Positions 1 to 10,180 of a stretch of DNA of 64,000 nucleotides are shown here, in pieces; the first letter of the stretch is position 1, and every line of letters begins with the position of its first letter. The notes under the pieces were generated by a model. That model had not been told where the DNA came from and did not search any database. It saw only the letters and a list, made by a program, of their open reading frames with translations. The DNA lies in contig NC_050099.1 in the NCBI RefSeq assembly GCF_902167145.1, positions 8,694,434 through 8,758,433 of the forward strand. The letters are read 5' to 3'. Source of the DNA: Zea mays (lineage: Eukaryota; Streptophyta; Magnoliopsida; Poales; Poaceae). Position numbers and translations under genes: made by a program.

Positions 1-1437
1 TCAGAGAACAGGCGCAGAGGAGGAAGGCGTGCTCAGCAGGAGCGAGCCGCTCCGCAGGATAAGGTGCCTCAGTAGCAGCACCTGCCGCCCCCGCCCCCGA
101 TGTCCATCGAACAAATGTTTCTGATGCAGACTCAAGCAGTTCAAGCCATCGGTCAGACTCTGGCCGCCATTCAGCAGCAGCAGCAGCAGCAACAGCAGCA
201 AGCACCACCTCAGCCTTAGATGCCTCAGATGCCCAGAGACAAGCGTGCTGAATTCATGAGAGGTCATCCACCAACATTTGCTCATTCTTCTGACCCCATG
301 GATGCTGAAGATTGGCTGCGCACTGTGGAGCGGGAGTTGCATACCGCTCAGTGCGATGACAGAGAGAAAGTCTTGTATGGTCCTCATCTGTTGAGAGGAG
401 CAGCTCAGTCATGGTGGGAGTCTTATCTCGCCACCCATGCCAACCCTGACGCCATCACTTGGGAAGAGTTCAGAGGTAGCTTTCGTCAGTACCATGTGCG
501 TGCAGGTCTGATGACAGTGAAGAAGGAGGAGTTTCTGGCCCTTAAGCAAGGGTCATCATCTGTCAGTGAGTATCGAGACAGGTTTCTGCAGTTGTCCTGC
601 TATGCTCCTGAAGATGTCAACACCGACGCCAAGCGACAGTACCGTTTCTTGAGAGGCTTGGTTGACCCTCTGCACTATCAGCTGATGAATCACACCTTCC
701 CGACATTCCAGCACTTGATTGACAGAGCAATCATGACAGAAAGAAAGCGTAAGGAGATGGAGGATCATAAGCGTAAGATTAGCGGACCCCAGCCTGGAAG
801 CAACAGCCGTCCTCGTTTCTCAGGCAATCAACCTCAGTAGTTCAGGCAGAACCAGCGTCCACCTCAGCAACATCAGCAGTTCCAAAGGTAGTACCCTCAG
901 CACCAGTATCAGAACCGTCAGAGCAATCAGTTAGGAGGTCAGATTCAGAGGCAGAATCAGCAGGCACCTCGTCTTCCTACCCCAGCAAACCAGCAGAACA
1001 ATCAGGCAGCACCAGCTCAGGTTGGAAACAGGGCATGTTTCCACTGTGGAGAGCAAGGCCATTGGGTGATGCAATGTCCGAAGAAGGCAGCCCAGCAGCA
1101 GTCAGGCCCCAATGCCCCAGCAAAGCAGAACGTGTCTCAGCCTAGAGCAGGCAATCGCCCTCAGCCGCGCTACAATCACGGGAGACTGAACCACTTGGAG
1201 GCTGAAGCAGTCCAGGAGACACCCGACATGATAGTAGGTATGTTCCCAGTCGACTCCCATATTGCAGAAGTGTTATTTGATCCTAGAGCAACGCATTCTT
1301 TCATTACTGCATCATGGGTAGAAGCACATAATCTTCCAATTACTACCATGTCAACCCCCATTCAAATTGACTCAGCCGGTGGTAGAATTCGAGCCGATAG
1401 CATTTGTTTGAATGTAAGTGTGGAAATAAGGGGATAG
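1..1437 (+). pseudogene. Element A gag plus protease start, decayed
   Basis: Retrotransposon Gag (capsid and nucleocapsid) running into the protease. One frame carries a proline-rich N-terminus, a poly-Q tract (about 170-200), the Ty3 capsid region (residues resembling ...EDWLRTVERELHTAQ...), a Q-rich linker and a CCHC zinc knuckle (CFHCGEQGHWVMQC, about 1036-1077). The frame is broken by TAG codons at 73-75, 217-219, 838-840 and 889-891, each in a Q-rich run where CAG is expected. Near 1430-1435 a G run is one base short, which puts TAG at 1435-1437 and moves the rest of pol to another frame. The protease triad is D-P-R at 1279-1287 instead of D-S/T-G. The start codon lies at or left of the window edge. 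Confidence 0.85.
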
Positions 1438-4400
1438 CGTTTCCCGCTAACCTTATAGTAATGGGTACTCAGGGAATAGATGTCATCCTAGGGATGAATT
1501 GGCTAGATAAGTATCATGCAGTTATCAGTTGTGATAAAAGGACAGTCAAGTTGGTGTCCCCACTAGGAGAGGAAGTGGTGACCGAGTTAGTCCCGCCTGA
1601 GCCGAAGAGAGGAAGTTGTTATCAGATGGCTGTCGATAGCAGTGAAGCAGACTCAATTGAGAGTATCAAGGTTGTGTCCGAGTTCCCATATGTGTTTCCA
1701 AAGGATTTACCGGGTATGCCGCCAGAGCGGAAAGTTGAGTTTGCCATAGAGCTTCTTCCTGGAACCGCCCCCATCTTTAAGAGAGCTTACAGAATATCTG
1801 GGCCAGAGTTAGTTGAACTTAAGAAGCAGATCGATGAGTTGTCAGAGAAAGGTTACATCCGGCCAAGCACCTCGCCTTGGGCCGCCCCTGTCTTGTTCGT
1901 GGAAAAGAAAGATGGCACCAAAAGGATGTGTATCGATTATCGAGCTTTGAATGAAGTCACGATCAAGAATAAGTACCCTTTGCCCAGAATAGAAGATCTG
2001 TTCGACCAGTTGAGAGGAGCCAGTGTGTTCTCCAAGATTGATCTGAGGTCAGGTTATCATCAGCTCAGGATTCGACCGTCGGACATTCTGAAGACGGCAT
2101 TCATTACCAAGTATGGTTTGTATGAGTTCACTGTGATGTCTTTTGGTTTGACAAATGCACCAGCCATCTTTATGAATCTGATGAACAGCGTATTCATGGA
2201 TTACCTTGATAAGTTTGTGGTGGTATTCATTGATGACATTCTGATTTATTCTCAAAGCGAAGAAGAGCATGCAGATCATTTGAGGATGGTATTGCAGAGA
2301 TTGCGAGAGCACCAGTTATATGCAAAGTTGAGCAAGTGTGAATTCTGGATCAATGAAGTCCTGTTCTTGGGTCACATAATCAACAAAGAAGGATTGGCTG
2401 TGGATCCAAAGAAAGTGGCAGACATTCTGAACTGGAAAGCGCCAACGGATGCTCGAGGAATCAAGAGCTTCATTGGAATGGCCGGATATTATCGGCGATT
2501 CATTGAAGGGTTTTCGAAGATTACGAAACCAATGACAGCGTTGCTAGGCAACAAAGTTGAGTTCAAGTGGACCCAGAAATGTCAAGAGGCCTTTGAAGCG
2601 CTGAAAGAGAAGTTGACAACAACGCCTGTCCTTGTCTTGCCTGATGTGCACAAGCCCTTCTCTGTGTACTGTGATGCTTGTTACACAGGTTTGGGATGCG
2701 TATTGATGCAAGAGGGAAGAGTTGTGGCTTACTCGTCCCGACAGCTGAAGGTTCATGAGAATAATTACCCAATCCATGATCTAGAGTTGGCAGCAGTGGT
2801 TCACACACTGAAGACATGGAGGCACTATCTGTATGGACAGAAATGCGATGTTTACACAGACCACAAGAGTCTGAAGTACATATTTACTCAGTCAGAATTG
2901 AATATGAGGCAGCGAAGATGGTTAGAGTTGATCAAAGACTATGAGTTGGAGATTCATTACCATCCAGGCAAAGCAAACATAGTGGCAGATGCTTTGAGCA
3001 GGAAGAGTCAAGTCAATCTGATGGTCGCTCGTCCGATGCCTTATGAGTTGGCCAAGGAGTTTGACAGGTTGAGTCTCGGGTTTCTGAACCATTCGCGAGG
3101 AGTCACAGTTGAGTTGGAACCTACCTTGGAGCGGGAAATCAAAGAAGCGCAGAAGAATGATGAAAAGATCAGTGAGATTCAGCGACTGATTCTAGATGGC
3201 AGAGGCAAAGATTTTCGTAAAGATGCAGAAGGTGTGATATGGTTCAAAGACCGCTTGTGCGTTCCCAATGTCCAATCCATTCGGGAGTTGATTCTTAAGG
3301 AAGCTCATGAGACAGCCTATTCGATTCACCCTGGCAGTGAGAAGATGTATCAGGATCTGAAGAAGAAATTCTGGTGGTACAGAATGAAGAGGGAAATCGC
3401 AGAGCATGTGGCTATGTGCGATAGTTGTCGAAGAATTAAGGCAGAGCACCAGAGACCAGCTGGATTGTTGCAACCGTTGCAAATTCCTCAGTGGAAATGG
3501 GATGAAATCGGTATGGATTTCATAGTCGGATTGCCTCGCACTCGAGCCGGCTACGATTCCATTTGGGTAGTAGTGGACCGCTTGACCAAGTCAGCCCACT
3601 TCATACCTGTCAAGACCAACTATAGCAGTGCAGTATTGGTAGAGTTGTATATATCTCGGATCGTTTGTCTTCATGGTGTGCCGAAGAAGATAGTGTCAGA
3701 CAGAGGAACGCAGTTCACCTCTCATTTCTGGCAGCAGTTGCATGAAGCCTTGGGCACACATCTGAATTTCAGTTCAGCTTATCATCCACAAACAGATGGC
3801 CAGACCGAAAGGACCAATCAAATTCTCGAAGATATGTTGAGAGCCTGTGCGCTGCAAGATCAGTCTGGATGGGATAAGCGATTGCCTTATGCAGAGTTTT
3901 CCTATAACAACAGTTACCAGTCCAGTTTGAAGATGTCACCATTTCAAGCGCTCTATGGGAGGAGTTGTAGAACTCCGTTGCAATGGGATCAGCCTGGGGA
4001 AAAGCAAGTGTTCGGGCCAGACATTTTGCTTGAGGCCGAAGAGAACATCAAGATGGTTCGAGAGAACCTGAAGATAGCGCAATCAAGGCAGCGAAGCTAT
4101 GCAGACACAAGAAGAAGAGAGCTGAGTTTCGAAGTCAGAGACTTCGTCTATCTGAAAGTGTCACCGATCAGAGGAGTCAGAAGATTCGGAGTCAAAGGCA
4201 AGCTGGCACCCCGCTATATTGGTCCGTACCAAATTCTCTCAAGGCGTGGAGAAGTGGCCTATCAGCTCAGTTTGCCAGAGAATTTGTCTGCAGTGCATGA
4301 TGTCTTTCATGTGTCTCAGTTGAAGAAGTGCTTGCGTGTGCCAGAAGAGCAGTTGCCAGTGGAAGGTCTTGAAGTCCAGGAAGACTTGACCTACGTTGAG

Positions 4401-4562
4401 AAGCCAGTGCAAATCCTTGAGGTTGCAGACAGAGTCACCCGAAGGAAGACAATCAGAATGTGCAAAGTCAGGTGGAATCACCATTCAGAGGAAGAAGCAA
4501 CCTGGGAGCATGAAGATGATCTGTTGGCCAAATACCCAGAGCTCTTTGCTAGCCAACCCTGA
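1404..4562 (+). CDS. Element A pol (RT, RNase H, integrase, chromodomain)
   Basis: A long open frame of 1052 codons covering the end of protease and the rest of the polyprotein. Counting from 1404, RT has the catalytic FIDDILIY near residue 276. RNase H begins at [10 protein letters not shown] (about 421) with [11 protein letters not shown] later. The integrase has an H-H-C-C finger starting at HPGSEK (about 642). Its catalytic residues lie in [15 protein letters not shown] and QTERTNQ, with D-D-E spacing. The chromodomain ends the protein ([14 protein letters not shown]). The nominal start is only the first in-frame ATG after the upstream frameshift; in a live element this would continue gag without a break. 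The frame is surprisingly clean given the state of gag. It cannot yield an active polyprotein because protease is split off and mutated. Confidence 0.9.
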   Translation: MFECKCGNKGIAFPANLIVMGTQGIDVILGMNWLDKYHAVISCDKRTVKLVSPLGEEVVTELVPPEPKRGSCYQMAVDSSEADSIESIKVVSEFPYVFPKDLPGMPPERKVEFAIELLPGTAPIFKRAYRISGPELVELKKQIDELSEKGYIRPSTSPWAAPVLFVEKKDGTKRMCIDYRALNEVTIKNKYPLPRIEDLFDQLRGASVFSKIDLRSGYHQLRIRPSDILKTAFITKYGLYEFTVMSFGLTNAPAIFMNLMNSVFMDYLDKFVVVFIDDILIYSQSEEEHADHLRMVLQRLREHQLYAKLSKCEFWINEVLFLGHIINKEGLAVDPKKVADILNWKAPTDARGIKSFIGMAGYYRRFIEGFSKITKPMTALLGNKVEFKWTQKCQEAFEALKEKLTTTPVLVLPDVHKPFSVYCDACYTGLGCVLMQEGRVVAYSSRQLKVHENNYPIHDLELAAVVHTLKTWRHYLYGQKCDVYTDHKSLKYIFTQSELNMRQRRWLELIKDYELEIHYHPGKANIVADALSRKSQVNLMVARPMPYELAKEFDRLSLGFLNHSRGVTVELEPTLEREIKEAQKNDEKISEIQRLILDGRGKDFRKDAEGVIWFKDRLCVPNVQSIRELILKEAHETAYSIHPGSEKMYQDLKKKFWWYRMKREIAEHVAMCDSCRRIKAEHQRPAGLLQPLQIPQWKWDEIGMDFIVGLPRTRAGYDSIWVVVDRLTKSAHFIPVKTNYSSAVLVELYISRIVCLHGVPKKIVSDRGTQFTSHFWQQLHEALGTHLNFSSAYHPQTDGQTERTNQILEDMLRACALQDQSGWDKRLPYAEFSYNNSYQSSLKMSPFQALYGRSCRTPLQWDQPGEKQVFGPDILLEAEENIKMVRENLKIAQSRQRSYADTRRRELSFEVRDFVYLKVSPIRGVRRFGVKGKLAPRYIGPYQILSRRGEVAYQLSLPENLSAVHDVFHVSQLKKCLRVPEEQLPVEGLEVQEDLTYVEKPVQILEVADRVTRRKTIRMCKVRWNHHSEEEATWEHEDDLLAKYPELFASQP

Positions 4563-4580
4563 ATCTCGAGGGCGAGATTC

Positions 4581-4598
4581 TTTTAAGGGGGATAGGTT
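4581..4598 (+). other. Element A polypurine tract
   Basis: TTTTAAGGGGGATAGG, directly before the LTR start TGTAACGCCC, primes plus-strand synthesis in LTR retrotransposons. The same TTTAAGGGGG core precedes both internal LTR junctions of element B. Confidence 0.85.
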
Positions 4599-5037
4599 TG
4601 TAACGCCCTGAATTTGGGGGTAGAATTTTTTTTCTTCTTTTCTCTCACCAAATTTAGGCGTTACCCTTTTCTTTTCCTTTTTCCCCTCGCTAAACCTTGA
4701 TCTTTTCCAAAGTCATAGCGGGTTTTGGCTTTAGACCTCGTGTAAAGCAAAACCTTAAAGTACTTTATTTTGTGTGATGCACCATGCCGAACCATGCATA
4801 CTTTTTGATTGATTAAAAATGTGAATGCTTTCATCTAGAGGAAATTAGATTTTAGAAAAAAGGAAAACCTTTTTCTCCTCCTCTCCCCCCCTCCTTCCCC
4901 ATTTCGGCCCAGCCGCCCCCTCCCCCTCCCCCGCCATGAGCCGGCCTGGCGGCCCAGCCACGCCCCCCTCCCCCTTTGGGCCCAGCCGGCCCAGCCGCCC
5001 CCCTCCCCTTTTCTTTTTTTCCTTTTTTTTCCAAAAA

Positions 5038-5043
<6 letters not shown>

Positions 5044-5072
<29 letters not shown>

Positions 5073-5074
5073 CC
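5044..5074 (+). repeat. (CT)n pyrimidine microsatellite in LTR A
   Basis: A run of CT dinucleotides flanked by CCCT repeats, just upstream of the telo-box-like CCCTAACCCTAG. CT-rich tracts are common near plant transcription starts, so it may mark the LTR initiation region. Confidence 0.8.
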
Positions 5075-5836
5075 TCATCCTCACCCTAACCCTAGCCGCC
5101 GCCGCCCCTCACCCGCGCCGCCGCCGCCCCTCCCCGGCGCCGCCGCCGCCCGCCCCCCTCCGGTGAGGCCCTCCCTCCTCTCTCCCTCCTCTCTCCCTCC
5201 TCCCTCCCTCCTCCTTCCCTCCCCCCGGCGTCCCCCGCTCCCGCGCCATGGGCGCGCCCGCCCCGGCCCCGCGCCGCTCCGGCCGCCCGCGCCCCGACCC
5301 CGTCCTGCCCCGGCCACCCCGGCCGCCCGCGCCCCCGACCCCGCCCGACCCCGGCCGCCCTCGCCCGCGCGAGCCCCGCCCTCGCCCGCTCGGCCCCGCC
5401 CCGCGCCGCCCCGGCTCGGCTGCCCGCCTCCCGGCGAGCTCGGCCTCCCCCCGGTTCAACCGCCCCCCCGGTTCAACCGCCCCGGCCCCCGGCTCGGCCG
5501 CCCGCGCCGCCCCTCCCCCGCGCTCGGCCCAACCACCCCGCCCCGACCCCGGCTCGGCCGCCCCGTGCCCCGGCTCGGCCGCTCCCATCGCGCCCTGGCC
5601 CGGTCGCCCCATTCCCGCGCCCGGCCTCGCCCGACCGTGTCCTCGCCCCGTCCGTGCCTCGCTCGCAGTGGTCCGCGGCGTCTTCGCTCGCCCATGCTCG
5701 CTTGCCCTGGCATGTTTGCCCGCTCGCCCCACCGTGCCTTGCTCGCGTCGTGCCGGCCCTCGGCGTGGCCTCGAGCTCGGCCCAGCGTGCCTTCGGCGCG
5801 CGGCCTCGAGCTCGGCCAGCGCACGGCCCCGACGTG

Positions 5837-5841
5837 TGCGT
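5837..5841 (+). repeat. Target site duplication of element B, left copy (TGCGT)
   Basis: TGCGT directly precedes LTR B1 (TGTAACACCC) and recurs at 31455-31459 right after LTR B3 (...CCGCCACA). One 5-bp duplication bounding the whole three-LTR array shows that it integrated at one site, inside LTR A. Confidence 0.95.
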
Positions 5842-6702
5842 TGTAACACCCAGGTGTTACTCAGGGTGTCCATCCCAAGGTTACCCCTTTTTACCCATTA
5901 TCACATGAAGACTGATTTGGGCAAAGTATACCAAACTTGGAATTCTAGGTCCTAAGCAAGTGTAATCCACCTTGGATGTCATGCCCTAGCTTATCATGCA
6001 CATCTAAGTGGGGATCTCCCAAAACCTTAAAGCAAAACCCCCATAGGCAATGGGAACCCTAATTGAAGCCATGATCAAAAGATCATGTAAACCTTATGAT
6101 CATGGTTTGGGCCAAATATAAAAGTTGTAGTACACTTAATAACCTACAATTAATAGTCAGGAAGTACCCCCAAAAAGTTTTCAGAAAAGCCCTAAACAGT
6201 TCACCTAAGATTTAGCACAAGGGAAATTCAGTTTTTGCCTAAGTACAAAAACTAACCCTTGCACAAAGACTCCACATGTTCACCTTAATCCCCTTTTCAA
6301 AACCCTTCGACCCAATTGACAAAATGGCGCCAAATTAACCCTAGAACACCCTGGAAAGAGATGACACCTACCCTAGGGCGCTAGACACGACTTGACACCC
6401 CTTTTGTCTCGGTTCGGGCATGGCTGACACAGCAAACTTCTCCCCTCTCTATCTCCCTACCCCGACCATATCTCGACTTGGAACTCACAGCGAAAAGATA
6501 GGATTTGGAGCAGAGAAGCGACCGTACACAGTGACTTTGCCAAGATACGCACGCTATGGCGCTCTAATCGGCCGTTGAACCATGGCAGAAGCAAGCTTCC
6601 ACGTGTTCGACGCGAGCTGGCATCCGGGGGCGCGCTCAGAGCACGCCCGTGCGCGAACCCCCGCGCACCCGCGGCCGCCCGTGACCACGCCCGCGCCACG
6701 GC

Positions 6703-6708
6703 TATAAA
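6703..6708 (+). promoter_or_regulatory. LTR B1 TATA box
   Basis: GGCTATAAAGCC lies about 860 bp into the LTR, directly before a GC-rich leader. It is conserved in B2 and B3. Transcription would start roughly 30 bp downstream. Flanking base 6713 differs (A here, G in B2 and B3). Confidence 0.7.
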
Positions 6709-8628
6709 GCCCACCCCAGTGCTTGGCTGCCTTCCCCGTTACCTCCTCCGTACCTCGCCGGACTCGCCGAGCCAGCCATTAACTCCGGCGACCTCCCCGC
6801 GACCCGCCAGTGCCGCCCGAGAGCAACCACCATGGCCAGCCCCTCTCCCGTCCTCCTCCGTGCGATCCAAGCCCTCAGAGAGCTTCCTGGTGAAGCCGTG
6901 AGTCTTGCTCAAGTTTGACCCAGGGACCCGCGTCACCGGAATAGCCCAATCGTGCTCACCGGAGTTCAAGAACCCGCCGGCGCACGTGGACCGGGTAAGC
7001 CCCTGCACCGTTTTCCAATTCCTTGCGCGTATGGCCTCTGTGTCACCCCGTGAAGCTCCTCGTGCACCCTAATTGATCTATGCCGCCGTGGTTTGGCCGG
7101 AGCAGGAGCCGCCGACGACCCCCGCCGCCTGTGCTCGTGGCCAGGGTAGCTCCGACCACCTCCGACACCAACCCGCACATCGGCGTGACCGTTGCGACCT
7201 CCCGGACGTCACTGACCACCCCGCCGGAGCTCTACTGCCGCCGGTAAGCCCCACCGCCGTAAAATGTACCGCGGGCACTGTTTAAGCCGGTCAGGGAGCG
7301 CGGGTTAGATTTTAGTTAAGTCCAGGGGGCTTTGCGCAATGTCAGTGACTCAAGCCAATAGTGGACCAAGGGCTGTTCTGTGAGAAAAGAAAAGGAAAAA
7401 CCCCAGGGGCCTCGGCGTAAACACGTTTCCTTTTTCTATTTTCGAATTTCTTTTCTTTTGTTAAAACAGATAGCTAAGTAAATGCATAACTTGCAGAATA
7501 ATCATCCAAAAATGTTCAAACCAATTTTGCTAGATTCAGAAATTTATGAGCTATCAGAGAAAAATAATAGAACCCATAGCTTCTGTATTTCTTTCTGAAG
7601 TTTAGAATTAAATAAGGAAACCACTCAAAACCCAATATTAGGAGGAAAAATAGGAATATTGTTTGACCAGGGTTAGAAAAATTTGGAGAAACTTATATCT
7701 ACCTACTAGACCCAGTAAAAATGTTAAACCTCTCTGTCCACTCCATTTAAGTTAGTTTTACCCTTTGTTCTATAATATGCTTAAGGATAAGAAAAATAGA
7801 AAATGTAATTAAATTAATGAACCAGAGAGTACCTCTATTTTTGTTAGGTTACTTCTTCCATATAGTTCACTGGAAAAATATATTATACCCTGTTTTAGTG
7901 TAAAATAAGTAAGATATCTTTTATTCTAATAAAACAAGTGAAACTTAGAAAAATTCTACAAAAATAACCCCAAGGTAAAAACACCCCCACCCTTGGGATG
8001 ACTATTGTTTTATTAGAGAGACTATTGTTTTTGGCATTAAACTTAAGAAAAGCATAACTAAATAACCACCCCTTAGTTTTCTGTGATTTTTAGCACAGAA
8101 ACCTATTATTACCATAGGATGCCAACAAAAATAACCTTTAGGGCAGAACCCACCCCTAACTAAGAGGTGTAGTGTGAAGTGGCCCATTTTGCCTAACTTT
8201 TGTTATTTTTGTTTAAAACCTAACTTTTATACTTTAAGCCTCAAATTCTTAAAACAAGCTAGAATAGCCAGTGATAACCCACTGAAATTTTTACAGAATT
8301 TTTGGAAATTTTTAAAACCCTGTTGTAGTTCAAACCTACCCTAGAAACCCTAAATGGAAATTAAGGAAAGGAAAATGAATAATGGAAATTTATGCCATCT
8401 TAAGACCTTTGTAAATTGTCCACTGAAATCTATAAAGACAACACCAATCCACTATAATAATCTAAAAGAAAACCTAATCTTAAAAGGTAATAAGTCTATA
8501 TCTATGTATACCACTGGAAGCCCAGCGTGACTAAGAAAACCCTAAGTTACTTCTTAACTTAGTTTCTTTAGCTTATTGTTCTTAAATCCTGCATAATCAT
8601 GACATACATGTTCATTGCATTTCGATAG

Positions 8629-9840
8629 ACTGTAATCTTGCTGACGGAGAGTACATCCTCGTGCCGGAGCAAGGAGCTTCTCAGGAGGTAGCCCCAGATC
8701 CAGCACCCGAGCCTGCACCAGAGGACCTGCCTGCCACTGCTTTGGAAGGCAAGCCCCGGTTTTATGCATAACCTGTTATTATACTATTTTACTTCACTTA
8801 ATGCTTGTAGGATTGATTGTGCACTTAAGTGTAGGAATTGTTTGAAACCCTAGTTGCATGATCTCAGGAATCCCATTGAGATGAATACTAGTATGATAGG
8901 TCGAGTAGTTGCTTTATTTAATTAGGAATTCGGTAGAAGACGAGTGATTTTTCTAGCACTCGCGCGAGATCAGGGAATTGATTGTACCCACTTTCACATT
9001 ATCATGATACTGGTTGATGGACAACAATCCATGGGGATTGGTTGTTTACGAGATGAAATTTGAATAAGGATTAAGGTGTGGTATCGTGTGTCAAGCGTTT
9101 GAACGTACTAAACACATACCGAGAAATATGGTAAATCGGTAAGCCTAGTACCTGATTGAACCTGGCAGTAGACTTTGCCCCTCACGCGACCTGAGACGAG
9201 GTCTCCCATTCCGGTTATGGTGGGTACAAGTGCGGTCACTGCACGACGGCCAGTCGGGGTCAGTGAGGCATTGTACGCCAAGGCGGTGAGCCCTGTTCTG
9301 CTGACGGGGAATCGATGGGGACGGTTGATATGTGTGGGGACGTAGTGCCCCTGCATGTCGTGTGTTTAGGTTTACCTTGCAAGGATAAAAACTCGATTCG
9401 AATCGTCTGCTTCTCGCAGTTAATGAGACTGCTTGATCCATGCTGCTACATTGAGTAATAAGTGGAAGTATGATGAGTTGAGATAAGATGTTGATTGCTA
9501 ATAATGCTTGCTACCATGTATGAGTAGATAGTTCACTTTTAGCCTTAAGAGAGTCACACTTAACTTTGACTAAGTTAAAATCTTGATTTAGAAATTCAGC
9601 TAGTGCTTTTGGCAACCAAACCCCACAGCCAAACAGTTGCATGTCTAGAGGTAGAGGAGTAGACTCCTCACACCGGGTAAGTCTAGCTGAGTATTAGTAT
9701 ACTCAGCCTTGCTTGTGGCATAATTTTTTACAGGTTCTCTAGAGGAGATGGTTGCTGGGATAACTTGGCCGTCCACCTTGCCACCGGGTTGGACTGTTGA
9801 GTGGGACCCTGCCTCGGCCGAGGAGGAGCGTGAGGAGTGA
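8629..9840 (+). other. LTR B1 hidden mini-gene: exon 1 8629-8748, GC-AG intron, exon 2 9734-9840
   Basis: Exon 1 follows ...TTTCGATAG and opens with two bases completing a codon. It is open for 39 codons (contains DGEYILVPEQG and PAPEPAPEDLP) and ends in phase 1 at GGAAG|GCAAGC, a GC-type splice donor. The 985-bp intron ends TTTTTTACAG. Exon 2 starts GT, completing a glycine codon, stays open for 34 codons (GWTVEWDPASAEEEREE at the end) and stops at TGA 9838-9840. A hairpin CTGAGTATTAGTATACTCAG sits at 9687-9706, just before the acceptor. The same phases recur in LTRs A, C and D, so I infer a real spliced coding unit. Its 5' exon and start codon are not identified. Confidence 0.6.
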
Positions 9841-10168
9841 TGGGACAGGCTTCCCCATCTCTCTGTTTAATTACCGTTAGTTTTATTCCACTGCACTTCG
9901 AACAATGATGGTTACTTTTGCAAAAAAAAAACTCCGATGATGATGATGGTGATGTAATAATTTAACATTGTGACATGTATGGTTTTATGCTTTATTGTAT
10001 TTGCTCTGTGACTCACCTTCGAGTGAGATTGTGGTACTTGATCCTGTCAGTGGCCGTGTCGGACTAGATCCGAGGGATTGACGGGTTATTCCCATTTAAG
10101 TGTGGTCTAGCCTCTGAGGCGGGATTTGGGCACTTAAGTTGGAATAATTCGGGCAGTTCCGCCACAGC

Positions 10169-10180
10169 TGGTATCGGAGC
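10169..10180 (+). other. Element B primer binding site, internal copy 1
   Basis: TGGTATCGGAGC starts two bases after the LTR end. It matches the usual plant tRNA-Met primer site (TGGTATCAGAGC) with one difference. The identical site in copy 2 is at 20813-20824. Confidence 0.85.

Larger units (their letters stand above)
4599..5841 (+). repeat. Element A 3' LTR, first part
   Basis: Begins TGTAACGCCC after the polypurine tract and runs to the element B insertion point. It is AT-rich to about 4860, then becomes an extremely GC-rich, CpG-rich stretch to 5841. Around 5085-5160 it looks like a grass gene 5' UTR: a CT run, then CCCTAACCCTAGCC (telo-box) and repeated CCGCCG. Long frames here exist on both strands and in overlapping phases, which is expected from GC content, and none has an independent coding signal. 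I read it as promoter plus leader of the LTR. Confidence 0.85.
5842..10166 (+). repeat. LTR B1 (outer 5' LTR), 4325 bp
   Basis: Starts TGTAACACCC with a perfect inverted repeat GTAACACC-CA-GGTGTTAC and ends ...TTCCGCCACA. It has a TATA box at 6703, a GC-rich transcribed leader to about 7300, an AT-rich stretch to about 8600, mini-exon 1 (8629-8748), an intron, mini-exon 2 (9734-9840) and an AT-rich tail. It is 58 bp shorter than B2 and B3. Near 8021 about 69 bp were lost and a 10-bp filler copied from 8001-8010 was gained. It also lacks one C near 6770 and has one extra A near 9930. Confidence 0.95.

Noticed and set aside
5100..5870. Several long overlapping open frames on both strands of the GC-rich LTR A stretch
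   Set aside because: They arise from GC content: frames on both strands, low-complexity Pro/Ala/Arg/Gly composition, no domain, no splice-phase support, and some cross the element B junction.
6832..6918. ATG in good Kozak context in LTR B1 (ACCATGGCC) as start of the mini-gene; similar ATGGCT in the 5' LTR of C
   Set aside because: LTRs B2, B3 and the C 3' copy have GTGGCC there. The ATG looks like a recent CG-to-CA deamination, and the frame in B1 meets TGA after 28 codons.
7106..7241. Open exon-like block between GGAGCAG and CCG|GTAAGC in LTR B as the missing first coding exon
   Set aside because: Borders look good, but its open frame ends in phase 0 while mini-exon 1 needs phase 1, and the phase-1 frame has stops. 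It may be untranslated leader.
9108..9441. Recurring minus-strand ORFs of 82 and 98 codons in all three B LTRs
   Set aside because: They lie antisense within the mini-gene intron, are repeated only because the LTR is repeated, have no family resemblance, and overlap each other in different frames.
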